Below, in pieces: positions 27,001-35,230 of a stretch of 64,000 nt of DNA (position 1 is the stretch's first letter; each line of letters opens with the position of its first letter). A program made the translations under genes and the position numbers. The notes below the pieces were generated by a model. That model saw only the letters and a list, made by a program, of their open reading frames with translations, was not told the origin of the DNA and searched no databases. The DNA is from Haloflavibacter putidus (GTDB taxonomy: Bacteria; Bacteroidota; Bacteroidia; Flavobacteriales; Flavobacteriaceae): contig NZ_VIAR01000001.1 in NCBI RefSeq assembly GCF_006546625.1, forward strand, positions 186,001 to 250,000, written 5' to 3'.

Positions 27001-27188
27001 TTGGAGCCGAAGGTAACCGCTCTATTGGCACCGGTGCTGTAGGAGGTTTACTAATTGGTACTATTCTGGGAGTCTTTATAATTCCTATACTTTATATTTT
27101 CTTTGAATACTTGCAAGAAAAAGTTTCCGGTAAACCGGAAGCAGTAGAAAAAAAGGAGACAAATCAAATATCAGAAACTAACAAGTAA
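24024..27188 (+). CDS. RND multidrug efflux permease (HAE1 type)
   Basis: The 1054-residue transporter begins with FIERPVLSTVVSIIIVILG and has twelve membrane helices in two halves with large periplasmic loops. The proton-relay helix carries the adjacent Asp pair in IGIVVDDAIVVVEAV. AGCATLD-like loops and the GMSIVDAALDGAKVRLRPILMTS segment in the second half are typical of AcrB/MexB. It exports hydrophobic drugs using the proton gradient. Its TAA stop shares one base with the ATG of the outer-membrane gene (TAATG), so expression is coupled. Confidence 0.97.
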   Translation: MLKKFIERPVLSTVVSIIIVILGILGITSLPVSQYPDIAPPTVQVTANYPGANAETVLESVIIPIEEQINGVEGMDYITSTASNSGRAQIQVFFKQGYDPDIAAVNVQNRVARANPLLPREVTQSGVITQKQQTSALMFLAVLSKNEEYNSTYLQNYLNINLLPELKRINGVGDVSVFGSKTYAMRIWLKPEKLKAYGLIPSDVTKAINEQSLEAAAGSIGQNNAEAFEYVVKYSGRFKTEDQYRSIVIKALDQGEYLRLSDVADVELDAEGYSTHATTNGYPAINMAVYQTPGSNAQEIIQQIHEKLDAAEKDFPEGLEVYINLDSNEFLEASISKVITTLIEAFILVFIVVFIFLQDVRSTLIPAIAVPVSIIGTFFFLNLFGYSINLLTLFALVLAIGIVVDDAIVVVEAVHAKLEEGADSALSATRTAMDEITGAIISITLVMAAVFIPVTFITGPTGVFYEQFGITLIVAIAISAVNALTLSPALCALFLKPQHEKEKDKNKSWLQKFYSRFNTAFETTTNRYVSSLSFLYKHKWITPVVILLTVGGIYYGVEKTPTGFVPNEDRGVLFANIELPAGATLDRTVAITNNLKTRVNQLDGVTGVTVVNGFSLISGQGSNFAIAFIRLAPWEEREGDEVSAEAITGKLFGIGAQIPGAEMIFFAPPSIPGFGVSAGFEFQLLDRSGGSFKELDRKSQEFLATLSGRPEILYAQSSFNTNYPQYQLDINIPKAKEAGVSVSDIFGTLQGYIGSIYAADFSRYGKQYRVYIQALPEDRAKKADLNAMYVRNISGEMSPITEFIELNRVYGPQQVTRFNLFNSASISGASAPGYSSGDAIAALQQEAAKLPSDFGIDYSGLTREEVNAGSQALFIFLLSIVFVYFILSAQYESYFIPFAVLFSLPVGVMGAYLVTNLMGLQANIYFQIALIMLVGLLAKNAILIVEFAMQRRREGMSIVDAALDGAKVRLRPILMTSLAFIIGLLPLVFASGIGAEGNRSIGTGAVGGLLIGTILGVFIIPILYIFFEYLQEKVSGKPEAVEKKETNQISETNK

Positions 27189-28588
27189 TGAAAAATAACA
27201 GAATATATACCATTTTATTTACGGGCGCGTTACCTTTTTTGTTGGTCTCATGTTTTGCCGCAAAAGAGTACGAAAAACCTCAAGTGGTAGAAGAAGCAAA
27301 TTATAGAACAGACGAAATTCCTACAGATAGTCTTACGATGGCAACTATCTCTTGGCGGGAAATTTTTGAAGATGATGTTTTGCAAGGTCACGTAGAGACG
27401 GCCTTGCAAAACAATATAGATATTCGGGTGGCTATACAGCAAATTATGGCTGCAGAAGCCTATTTAAAACAAGGCAAAGCCGGTTATTTTCCGACTCTAG
27501 GCGTGAATGCGCAGTGGACACACCAAGAAAACTCAGAAAACAGCCAGCTAGGTTCTTTCTTAAGTAATTCTTCAGACCAATACCAATTGGCTGCCAACTT
27601 ATCTTGGGAAGCTGATATTTGGGGAAAAATAAGAAGTCAAAAACGAGCATTTGGAGCCAACTATTTACAAAGTGTAGCAGCACACAAAGCTGTAAAAACC
27701 CGTTTAATTGCCAATGTAGCCTCTATATATTACCAATTATTAGCTATAGACGAACAGATAAAAGTTACCGAAGAAACCATTAGTAACCGCCAAAACAGTT
27801 TAGAAACTACAAAAGCCTTAAAAGAGGCAGGTAACGTGACAGAAGTTGGTGTGCAACAAACAGAAGCTCAACTCTATACCGCCCAAGCAATTTTGGTAGA
27901 TTTACAAAAGCAAACCAGGTTACTAGAAAACAGCTTATCTATTTTATTAGGAGAAGCACCTATGTTTATTCCGCGTACAGAGTTGGAAGAGCAAAAAATC
28001 ATGTTAGATTTAAATACCGGTGTACCGGCACAATTGCTTAGTAACAGACCAGATGTAATGGCTGCCGAATATGCCTATAGAAATGCTTTTGAAATGACCA
28101 ACGTGGTACGAAGTAACTTTTACCCATCGTTAACTATTTCTGCAAGTGGTGGTTTTCAAAGTTTAGAATTAGATAATTTGCTAAATGCAAATTCGCTTTT
28201 TGCCAACATTGTATCGGGCATTGCGCAACCAATTTTTAATAAAAGACAAATACGCACCCAGTTTGAAGTAGCGCAAGCACAACAAGAACAAGCAAGGCTG
28301 CGTTTTAGAGAATCTATTTTGCAAGCCAGCAAAGAAGTTTCTGACGCTATGTATTCTTACAAAGCAGCTTCGCAAAAGATAGATTTAAAAGAAAAAGAAT
28401 ACCAAGCATATAAAAATGCCACAGACTATTCTGAAGAGCTACTAAACAACGGCTTAGCCAATTATTTAGAAGTATTAACAGCAAGAGAAAATGCTTTAAA
28501 TTCTCAATTGGGTGTAATAGATGCCAAGTATAACCGACTAAATTCTATGGTAGATTTATACCGCGCGCTAGGTGGTGGTTGGCAATAG
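27188..28588 (+). CDS. TolC/NodT-type outer-membrane efflux lipoprotein
   Basis: The 466-residue protein has a lipobox LVSC (Cys near residue 22) and two OEP repeats: long coiled-coil helices rich in Ala/Gln, with the conserved NRPDVMAAEYAYRNA near 278-292 and a closing DLYRALGGGW. NodT-family lipoproteins form the trimeric outer-membrane exit duct of RND pumps. It is the last gene of the four-gene efflux operon and is followed by a strong terminator. Confidence 0.96.
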   Translation: MKNNRIYTILFTGALPFLLVSCFAAKEYEKPQVVEEANYRTDEIPTDSLTMATISWREIFEDDVLQGHVETALQNNIDIRVAIQQIMAAEAYLKQGKAGYFPTLGVNAQWTHQENSENSQLGSFLSNSSDQYQLAANLSWEADIWGKIRSQKRAFGANYLQSVAAHKAVKTRLIANVASIYYQLLAIDEQIKVTEETISNRQNSLETTKALKEAGNVTEVGVQQTEAQLYTAQAILVDLQKQTRLLENSLSILLGEAPMFIPRTELEEQKIMLDLNTGVPAQLLSNRPDVMAAEYAYRNAFEMTNVVRSNFYPSLTISASGGFQSLELDNLLNANSLFANIVSGIAQPIFNKRQIRTQFEVAQAQQEQARLRFRESILQASKEVSDAMYSYKAASQKIDLKEKEYQAYKNATDYSEELLNNGLANYLEVLTARENALNSQLGVIDAKYNRLNSMVDLYRALGGGWQ

Positions 28589-28625
28589 AAGATGATTTTT
28601 TGATTGATTTTTTTTGGTTAGTGTT

Positions 28626-28667
28626 AAAAGAGCTTTCTTACAAGAAATTGTAGAAAGCTCTTTTTTT
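28626..28667. terminator. bidirectional terminator between the efflux operon and the CYTH gene
   Basis: Arms AAAAGAGCTTTCT plus ACAA (28626-28643, with one bulged T) and TTGT plus AGAAAGCTCTTTT (28648-28664) enclose a GAAA loop, followed by a T-run. It sits between convergent genes and has A/T tracts on both sides, so it should end transcription from both. Confidence 0.88.
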
Positions 28668-28680
28668 ATAACCTTTTAAT

Positions 28681-29148
28681 CTACCAATTTTTATAAGGGT
28701 TTTTCGCTATAGCGGAATTATAATATTCCGGTTTTCCGGTAACTTCTTTACCAAGCCAATCGGGAACATTTATGCTTTCGTCTGCAGAGTTGAGTTCTAT
28801 TTCTGCTAGGGTTAGCCCTTTATTATTTCCGTAAAATTCGTCTACCTCTATGGTATGATTTCCATTTTTTACCAAAAACCTGGTTTTTTCTATTTTTCCT
28901 TTTTCGCAAAGTTTTAAAAGCTCTTTTGCTTCACTAAGTTCAATTTCTTTTTCCCACTCAAATCTAGAAGCACCATCTGCAGAAGATTTTCCTTTTACCG
29001 TTATAAAAGCTTGCTCTCCTTTTGTACGAATACGGGTAGTACGCTCTGGATGAGAATTTAAATAGGCTTGTATAATTGAAAAAGAAGTGTGTGCAAGCTC
29101 TTTATATACATTAGATTTTACCAAATATTTACGTTCAATTTCCTGCAT
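28681..29148 (-). CDS. CYTH-domain protein (triphosphatase-like)
   Basis: The 155-residue protein opens with the hallmark EIERKYLV (3-10), which supplies the ExExK metal and triphosphate residues. It continues with RTTRIRTKGEQAFITVKGKS and the later acidic strand VDEFYGNNKGLTLAEIEL of the CYTH tunnel fold. Small stand-alone CYTH proteins of this size hydrolyse inorganic triphosphate or act on related substrates; adenylate cyclase activity is possible but less likely. It follows the MltF-like gene by 6 bp and is probably cotranscribed with it. Confidence 0.9.
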   Translation of the reverse strand: MQEIERKYLVKSNVYKELAHTSFSIIQAYLNSHPERTTRIRTKGEQAFITVKGKSSADGASRFEWEKEIELSEAKELLKLCEKGKIEKTRFLVKNGNHTIEVDEFYGNNKGLTLAEIELNSADESINVPDWLGKEVTGKPEYYNSAIAKNPYKNW

Positions 29149-29154
29149 AATTAT

Positions 29155-30648
29155 TTAAATTTCTTGTTCGGGTGAGGGTTCTAGTGGTATTAATTTTCTA
29201 TAATGTTCATAGCGCAAAAATATTTCTTTTACATACAAAAAGGGTTCTCTCCCACGCACAAAACCGTATCTTACTTCTGGTCGTGAATAATATTCTCTAG
29301 AATTTAACTTTAGCATAAAATCTTCTACGTGGTCATCCCATTGCAGCGGATTTTCTCCTGCAGCTTTGGTTAGTCGTTGGGCGTCGCGTACGTGACCCAA
29401 GCCGGCATTATATGCCGCCATCGTAAATTTTATTTTTTGAACACTATCTGTAACTTTTTCAAATTTACTTTGCATTTGCTTAAGATAAAGACTGCCGGCA
29501 CGCAGATTTTCGGTAGGGTTGTTTACATTGGCCACTCCCAAATCTTTGGCGGTAGCAGGCATAATTTGCATTAAGCCACCTGCGCCGGCCCAAGATTTTT
29601 CTGTTGGTTTAAATCTAGATTCTTGATATACTAAAGAACTAAGCAATCGCCAATCCCAACCTAACTTTTGGGCATTGGCTTTTATGGCAGCATCATAAAC
29701 GCTTATCTTACCTTCGTTTTTGCTATAAAATTCACTTTTTATACGACGTCGGTATGATTTCTTATTTTTAAAATATTTGTTGTAAACCACATAATAAAAG
29801 TCTTTTTTCTTGATGTTTTTGATCCATTGATTAATTTTTTTGGTTAAAACCGGCGACTTTTTCCTTACGCCCCAAGCTACTCTTTGCGAAAAGCTTATCT
29901 CTGTTTCAATATCTAAAATAGGATAATAAGTTTGGTTAATAGACGCCACGTTATAATCTGCAATGGTGTATTCTATACTATCATCTACCACCAATTTTAT
30001 AATTTCATCTGTAGTTTTCTTCCCCGGAAGGGTTTTTATGTTAATGCTACCACCAATTTCTTCTTCAAGGTTATTTAGTCGCTCAAAATAAGATGAATTT
30101 CTACGCACATAAACGGTTTCGCCAATTAAATCTACAGGATCTCCAATAAGTTGCCGCTCTACTTTATAGCGTGGTAAACGCCGCCAGTTGGCAGGCTTTT
30201 TTTGTACCAAAACTTGATGTGTGAGATATAATGGTTGCGTAAATTGTATAGTTTTTTTTCTTGCCTCTGTGATAGATAAACCATACGCAATCAAGTCTCC
30301 CTCGCCTCTATTTAACATATTAAAAAGCTGATCTATGTCTTTGGCTACTTTAATTTCTAACTCCAAACCTAAATCTTCTGCCAATTGCTCTACCAATTCA
30401 TATTCAAAACCCATTGGTTTACCACGATAAATAAAATAGCCCGTAGAGTTATAAATGGTAATTACCTTTAGTTTGCCATCGCTTTTAATTGTCTCAAAAT
30501 CTCTTTCTACAGACGGTATTCCGGCCATATTTTCTTCTACAGATTTTTCTGTTGCGGGATTATTTTTGCAAGCGCTTAAAAAGCCCAAAAATAAAAGAGT
30601 AATAAAATAATATAGGAGTTTAGAAAAGGAAAAATGATGCATAGGCAA
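29155..30648 (-). CDS. mltF: membrane-bound lytic transglycosylase F-like lipoprotein
   Basis: The 497-residue protein has a lipobox GFLSAC (Cys near 27). A solute-binding (SBP_bac_3) domain covers about 50-290, and an SLT domain has catalytic Glu in YQESRFKP near 343 with AGGLMQIMPATA after it. It cleaves peptidoglycan glycan strands with 1,6-anhydro product formation, at the outer membrane facing the periplasm, and the binding domain senses muropeptides. The N-terminal MPMHH offers two ATGs and either gives the same signal. It heads the two-gene leftward operon with the CYTH gene. Confidence 0.93.
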   Translation of the reverse strand: MPMHHFSFSKLLYYFITLLFLGFLSACKNNPATEKSVEENMAGIPSVERDFETIKSDGKLKVITIYNSTGYFIYRGKPMGFEYELVEQLAEDLGLELEIKVAKDIDQLFNMLNRGEGDLIAYGLSITEARKKTIQFTQPLYLTHQVLVQKKPANWRRLPRYKVERQLIGDPVDLIGETVYVRRNSSYFERLNNLEEEIGGSINIKTLPGKKTTDEIIKLVVDDSIEYTIADYNVASINQTYYPILDIETEISFSQRVAWGVRKKSPVLTKKINQWIKNIKKKDFYYVVYNKYFKNKKSYRRRIKSEFYSKNEGKISVYDAAIKANAQKLGWDWRLLSSLVYQESRFKPTEKSWAGAGGLMQIMPATAKDLGVANVNNPTENLRAGSLYLKQMQSKFEKVTDSVQKIKFTMAAYNAGLGHVRDAQRLTKAAGENPLQWDDHVEDFMLKLNSREYYSRPEVRYGFVRGREPFLYVKEIFLRYEHYRKLIPLEPSPEQEI

Positions 30649-30740
30649 GCTGTTGAAAGTTATGAGAAAAGGTACGAAAAAAAATAATAAGTTATAAAAA
30701 GCGTAGATTTAACACTTGTAGCGGGTAGCAAAGCAAGTTC

Positions 30741-30775
30741 TTGCGCATCAAATCTTAAAACTTATTTTACCTTTG
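30741..30775 (+). promoter_or_regulatory. dinB promoter, near-leaderless
   Basis: TACCTTTG at 30768-30775 matches TAnnTTTG, and TTG at 30741-30743 lies 24 bases upstream. The ATG follows the -7 box by 7 bases, so the transcript would begin at or within a few bases of the start codon. No SOS-like box is evident. Confidence 0.5.
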
Positions 30776-30782
30776 CAGGGAA

Positions 30783-31868
30783 ATGGATTCCCGTAAAATA
30801 ATTCACGTAGATATGGATGCTTTCTACGCTTCTGTAGAACAGCTGGACAACCCGGATTTGCGCGGAAAAGCAATTGCCGTTGGCGGCGGAAGCAAGCGCG
30901 GTGTTGTGGCAGCAGCAAGTTATGAAGCGCGTAAATTTGGTGTAAAAAGTGCAATGAGCGGGGCATTGGCTGCCAAACTTTGTCCGCATTTAATTTTTGT
31001 AAAAACCCGTTTTGACCGTTACCGGGAAATTTCTAAAAGCATACGTTCTATATTTTTTGAATATACAGATTTGGTTGAACCATTATCTTTAGACGAAGCA
31101 TATTTAGACGTTACCCATAATAAAAAAGACCTTGGCAGTGCTACGCTTATCGCGGAAGAAATCCGTAAAGAAATAAAAGAAAAAACAGGACTTAATGCCT
31201 CTGCAGGAATTTCTATAAATAAATTTGTTGCTAAAATTGCCAGCGATTTTAATAAACCAAACGGACAAAAAACCGTGCATCCGGAAGAGGTAGCAGCATT
31301 TTTAGAGAAACTGGAAATTAGAAAATTTCACGGCGTAGGAAAAGTTACCGCACAAAAAATGTATAGTCTGGGAATTTTTACCGGGGCAGATTTAAAGAAA
31401 AAAGAGTTAGATTTCTTAGAAAAGCAATTTGGCAAAAGCGGTAAGCATTATTATAATGTAGTACGCGGTATACATTTGAGTGAAGTAAAACCGCACCGCA
31501 TTAGAAAATCTTTGGGTGCAGAACGCACCTTTACGGAAAATATATCTTCTGAAATTTATATCTTAGAAAAATTAGAACATATTGCAACGGAAGTAGAAAA
31601 CCGTCTTAAAAAACAGCAATTGGCAGGGAAAACCATTACTTTAAAACTAAAATATAGCGATTTTAGTATACAGACCAGAAGTAAAACCGTAGAACATTTT
31701 GTTGCCTCTAAAGAGGCTTTTTTAGAAATTGCAAAGGAACTTTTATACCAAGAAAAATTAAAAAATTCTGTCCGATTATTGGGTTTGTCTTTATCTAATT
31801 TAAATACCAATCTCCAAGATAAAAACGAGAGAAAAGATACTTACCAACAATTAAAGTTTAACTTCTAA
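30783..31868 (+). CDS. dinB: DNA polymerase IV
   Basis: The 361-residue protein is a Y-family polymerase. It has the first metal motif HVDMDAFYASVE (8-19), a YEARKFGVKSAM segment (47-58), the second carboxylate pair LSLDEAYLDV with Asp104/Glu105, and a C-terminal little-finger domain. It performs translesion synthesis in the cytoplasm. It is monocistronic and its stop overlaps the stop of the convergent PH-like gene by three bases. The C-terminal beta-clamp peptide is not obvious (the protein ends QQLKFNF, which may serve). Confidence 0.96.
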   Translation: MDSRKIIHVDMDAFYASVEQLDNPDLRGKAIAVGGGSKRGVVAAASYEARKFGVKSAMSGALAAKLCPHLIFVKTRFDRYREISKSIRSIFFEYTDLVEPLSLDEAYLDVTHNKKDLGSATLIAEEIRKEIKEKTGLNASAGISINKFVAKIASDFNKPNGQKTVHPEEVAAFLEKLEIRKFHGVGKVTAQKMYSLGIFTGADLKKKELDFLEKQFGKSGKHYYNVVRGIHLSEVKPHRIRKSLGAERTFTENISSEIYILEKLEHIATEVENRLKKQQLAGKTITLKLKYSDFSIQTRSKTVEHFVASKEAFLEIAKELLYQEKLKNSVRLLGLSLSNLNTNLQDKNERKDTYQQLKFNF

Positions 31869-32353
31869 ATTTTAGAACGCAAGATTTTTAAAATTTTTTC
31901 TTTGTGGTTGGTTATAAATAAAATGTTTTTTCTTGTATCTAAACTTAAATAAAAAGTGTGCTCTTCACTATTTAACAAGTTTCTGTTATCTACCAATTTC
32001 ACTTTATTATAAGGGTAGACTTGTTCTTCTCTGCCTTGTAAAAATAGTAAATGTTTGTTGGTAAGCTTCAAGTAGGTTTTCTGCACAGACATATAGGCTG
32101 GTATTGCAACCTCTGCTTGCAATAGTAACTTTTCTCCTTCTTGCAAAGTATAATTTTTTTGCTTGCGTAACTTTCCGAAAAGTTTTAAAACCAGCGGAAA
32201 AACAAAAAGTAAAACCAACGAAAACAAGACAGCAGTAATCAAACTTTCTATAAAATTGTGGCCTTTATTGAAAAAATAGTAATCTACCACAAAATAGATT
32301 ACCACCATTAAAGCTCCTTGTAGAGCCAAGAATTTATAAATTACTTTTTTCAT
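31865..32353 (-). CDS. two-helix membrane protein with PH-like domain
   Basis: The 162-residue protein has two N-terminal membrane helices (about 8-28 and 36-58), then a soluble part whose pattern (LLLQAEVAIPA, YLKLTNKHLLFL, EQVYPYNKVKLV, ILFIT) fits a bacterial PH/GRAM-like beta-sandwich. Function is unknown; such domains may sense membrane or lipid state. It stands alone on the minus strand, and its TAG lies inside the TAA of dinB. The domain call is from pattern only. Confidence 0.6.
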   Translation of the reverse strand: MKKVIYKFLALQGALMVVIYFVVDYYFFNKGHNFIESLITAVLFSLVLLFVFPLVLKLFGKLRKQKNYTLQEGEKLLLQAEVAIPAYMSVQKTYLKLTNKHLLFLQGREEQVYPYNKVKLVDNRNLLNSEEHTFYLSLDTRKNILFITNHKEKILKILRSKI

Positions 32354-32469
32354 ACTTTGAGAAATCTTCGCTTCTTTATTTATTACAATGGCTTATCGCT
32401 CTAGAGTTATTTGGCATCTACAAAATATATGCGTTTTATGTTTTCCGTAAAGGGAAATTATTAATGCAA
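32354..32469. other. spacer downstream of pyk with TTCCGTAAAG copy
   Basis: This 116 bp spacer separates pyk from the membrane protein gene. It holds one TTCCGTAAAG word (32443-32452), which also forms a small hairpin TTTCC/GGAAA around GTAAAG that might act as the pyk terminator. No gene is seen. Confidence 0.4.
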
Positions 32470-33900
32470 TTACTCTATTTCTGTAACCCGTAAGGTATTT
32501 ACCATTCCTTTATTTGCGATGGGCATGGCTGCCAAATTAATAATATAATCGCCTTTAGTCACAAAATTTTTATCGCACGCAATTTGGTTTACGTCTTCTA
32601 CCGTTTCGTCTGTACTAACATATTTATCGTAATAATAAGCATTAACGCCCCATAACAGACTTAGCTGGGTTAAAATTCGGCGGTTAGAAGAAAATGCTAA
32701 AATATGTGCTTTTGGTCGCCAAGCGCTAATTTGAAACGCCGTATAGCCAGAGTTAGTAAGCGTACAAATTGCTTTGGCATCTATCTCGTTGGCCATTAAT
32801 GAGGCGTGGTAACATACAGATTTCGTTAAGTAGCGTTTGGTAATAATATTGGGCGGGTCGTGTGGTACGTTTATTAAATTAGAGTTTTCTACGCTTTTTA
32901 AAATTTGCGTCATTTTCTGAATTACTTCTACAGGATATTTCCCAACCGAAGTTTCTCCGCTAAGCATTACCGCATCGGCTCCATCCATAACAGAGTTGGC
33001 TACATCGTTTACTTCTGCCCTAGTTGGAGTTAGACTGGTAATCATAGTTTCCATCATTTGTGTAGCTATAATAACGGGTATTCTAGATTTTTTAGCTTTT
33101 AACACCAATTCCTTTTGAATTAACGGTACTTCATTAGCCGGAACTTCTACGCCTAAATCTCCGCGCGCTACCATAATTCCGTCACAGAACGCTATAATTT
33201 CATCTATATTTTTTACGCCTTCGGGTTTTTCTATTTTTGCTATAATAGGAATTTTATGCGTACCGTGCTTTTCTATAATTTTTTGAAGCACCTTCAAATC
33301 GTCTGATCGTCTTACAAAACTCAATGCCAGCCAATCTACTTCTTGCTGGATAGCAAAAATGGCATCTTCTACATCTTTTTCTGTTAAAGCTGGTAAAGTA
33401 ATATTAGTATTGGGTAAGTTTACACCTTTTCTAGAGCGCAGTGGACCGCCTTGAATTACTTTAGCTTCTACTTCATTCTTTCGATTAGTACTTATTACTT
33501 CAAAAATGAGCTTTCCATCATCTAGTAAAATGTGTTCTTTAGGATTTACATCGTTAGGAAAAGCATCATAATTCATATACACTTTTTGCGCGTTGCCTTC
33601 AAATTCTTCTCCGGTTAAGAAACGTATACGGTCTCCTTTAGAAACCACCACTTCTTCTTTCATCATTCCTACTCGCAATTTTGGCCCCTGTAAATCTGCT
33701 AATATTCCAGCATTAAAATTATACTTTTCGTTAAGCTCTCGTATAATTTTAATTTTTTGTTGTACGTCTTTATAATTGGCGTGCGAAAAATTTATTCTAA
33801 AGATATTTACGCCTTCTTGCAACATTGCTTTTAAAACCTCTTTTTTGCTGGTAGAAGGTCCTAAAGTAGCTACTATCTTTGTTTTTTTTTGCGTTTGCAT
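32470..33900 (-). CDS. pyk: pyruvate kinase
   Basis: The 476-residue enzyme has the full pyruvate kinase pattern: ATLGPSTS (12-19), RINFSHA near 35, ILADLQGPKLR, then IIAKIEKPEGVKNIDEI with the catalytic Lys, and MVARGDLGVEVP followed by TQMMETMI. It converts phosphoenolpyruvate and ADP to pyruvate and ATP at the end of glycolysis. Length matches bacterial type without extra domains. It is 5 bp downstream of the IPExxxVDY gene, and this order is familiar from other Flavobacteriia. Confidence 0.97.
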   Translation of the reverse strand: MQTQKKTKIVATLGPSTSKKEVLKAMLQEGVNIFRINFSHANYKDVQQKIKIIRELNEKYNFNAGILADLQGPKLRVGMMKEEVVVSKGDRIRFLTGEEFEGNAQKVYMNYDAFPNDVNPKEHILLDDGKLIFEVISTNRKNEVEAKVIQGGPLRSRKGVNLPNTNITLPALTEKDVEDAIFAIQQEVDWLALSFVRRSDDLKVLQKIIEKHGTHKIPIIAKIEKPEGVKNIDEIIAFCDGIMVARGDLGVEVPANEVPLIQKELVLKAKKSRIPVIIATQMMETMITSLTPTRAEVNDVANSVMDGADAVMLSGETSVGKYPVEVIQKMTQILKSVENSNLINVPHDPPNIITKRYLTKSVCYHASLMANEIDAKAICTLTNSGYTAFQISAWRPKAHILAFSSNRRILTQLSLLWGVNAYYYDKYVSTDETVEDVNQIACDKNFVTKGDYIINLAAMPIANKGMVNTLRVTEIE

Positions 33901-33905
33901 TAGTA

Positions 33906-34391
33906 TTAGTTAAAGATTAAATTTTGTTTAGATTTTAAAGTAGAGGTAACTACTTCATAAGCAGTTACAACTTGCTTAATGGTATTAATTTTTTCTACAA
34001 GAGATGGCACATTTACCAATTTGGAAAAGTCGTCTATTTTGAAAAAAAAGTCTGCCCATTTATATTCCGGCACTAGATAGGTAAGTTGAGCACTTCCAGA
34101 TTTTGGAAATAAACTACCATTGCTTTGTAAATTGGTAGCATTAGCTCTACATTTATTAGCTACCAAATTAAAATCGCATCCGGTAGCTGTGCAATAATGG
34201 TAATAAAGCGGATAAAAGCCAATAGAGTGTTCGTGGGTAAAATCTACATCTACTTCTTCACGCTTAAGTTGTATTTCTAGATACTGATTAATAAAAAAAG
34301 CCAATTTATAAGCTTCTAAAGAGGAATGGATTGCTATAAGCTTATAGTCATCGTTATATACATCTGTTAAGAAAAGTTTATTTACTGCCAT
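33906..34391 (-). CDS. IPExxxVDY family protein
   Basis: The 161-residue protein carries VPEYKWADF near 107-115, a variant of the IPExxxVDY motif that names this Bacteroidota family of unknown function. It has no signal or membrane segment. In the group it commonly lies between rnc and pyk, exactly as here, 87 bp after rnc and 5 bp before pyk. Nothing in the sequence indicates catalysis. The conserved location suggests a housekeeping role. Confidence 0.85.
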   Translation of the reverse strand: MAVNKLFLTDVYNDDYKLIAIHSSLEAYKLAFFINQYLEIQLKREEVDVDFTHEHSIGFYPLYYHYCTATGCDFNLVANKCRANATNLQSNGSLFPKSGSAQLTYLVPEYKWADFFFKIDDFSKLVNVPSLVEKINTIKQVVTAYEVVTSTLKSKQNLIFN

Positions 34392-34478
34392 ATTACCTCA
34401 TATTCTTGCCAATAAAGATACATTTATCTACGAACAAAAACCGGCACAATGTTGTTAAGTTATAGTAAAATTTACAAT

Positions 34479-35219
34479 TTAATGACTGGTATTTATATGG
34501 GTTTGCAGCGCATAATAACTTCTTTTAGATGCCTTTTCTTCCGCTTTCTTCTTGGAAGTTGCTCTGGCTTTGGCCACAACTTTACCATCAATCCATAATT
34601 TTACGGCAAAATGTTTATTTTCTGCCTTGCCAGTATCTTCGTAAATTTCGTAATTAAAATCTTTTTTTTCTTTTTGGCACCATTCTATCAATAAACTCTT
34701 ATAGCTTATAATTTTCCCTTCTAGCTGCTCAATATCTACATAAGGCTTGATTACTCGAGAATAAATAAATTTTTCGCAATATTTATAACCACGATCTAGA
34801 TAAATAGCACCTACCAAAGCCTCAAAAAGATTACCATGAATATTCTCGCCAAAATGCTCTTTTGGTAAATTGGTTTTTACAAATTTTAGTAAATTTAGGT
34901 CTTTCCCCAGTTCATTAAGGTGCTTTCTACTCACCACTTTAGAGCGCATTTTAGTAAGATAACCTTCATTACCTTCTGGCACTTCATCAAACAAATATGC
35001 TGCAATGATAGAGCTAAGCATCGCATCTCCCAAAAATTCTAAACGTTCATAATTTAATGCGTTCCCGTGCTCGTCTTTTTTATTTAAAGAACGATGAATA
35101 AAAGCGCGTTCATAAGGTTTTATGGTTTTGGGTTTAAAACCAATAATATCTTGAATAGCCGAAAAAAAATTCCCGTCCTTTTTAGAACGGGAACTTAATA
35201 TATTACTTATAAGGCTCAT
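34479..35219 (-). CDS. rnc: ribonuclease III
   Basis: The 246-residue protein has the RNase III signature ERLEFLGDAML (58-68, with metal ligands Glu61 and Asp65), a second acidic site in NLFEALVGAIYLD, and a C-terminal double-stranded RNA-binding domain (about 165-240) ending in KKAEEKASKRSYYAL. It processes rRNA precursors and structured mRNA. It follows fabF by 11 bp in the acpP-fabF-rnc operon, a widespread order. Confidence 0.97.
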   Translation of the reverse strand: MSLISNILSSRSKKDGNFFSAIQDIIGFKPKTIKPYERAFIHRSLNKKDEHGNALNYERLEFLGDAMLSSIIAAYLFDEVPEGNEGYLTKMRSKVVSRKHLNELGKDLNLLKFVKTNLPKEHFGENIHGNLFEALVGAIYLDRGYKYCEKFIYSRVIKPYVDIEQLEGKIISYKSLLIEWCQKEKKDFNYEIYEDTGKAENKHFAVKLWIDGKVVAKARATSKKKAEEKASKRSYYALQTHINTSH

Positions 35220-35230
35220 AAAAAGCGGGT

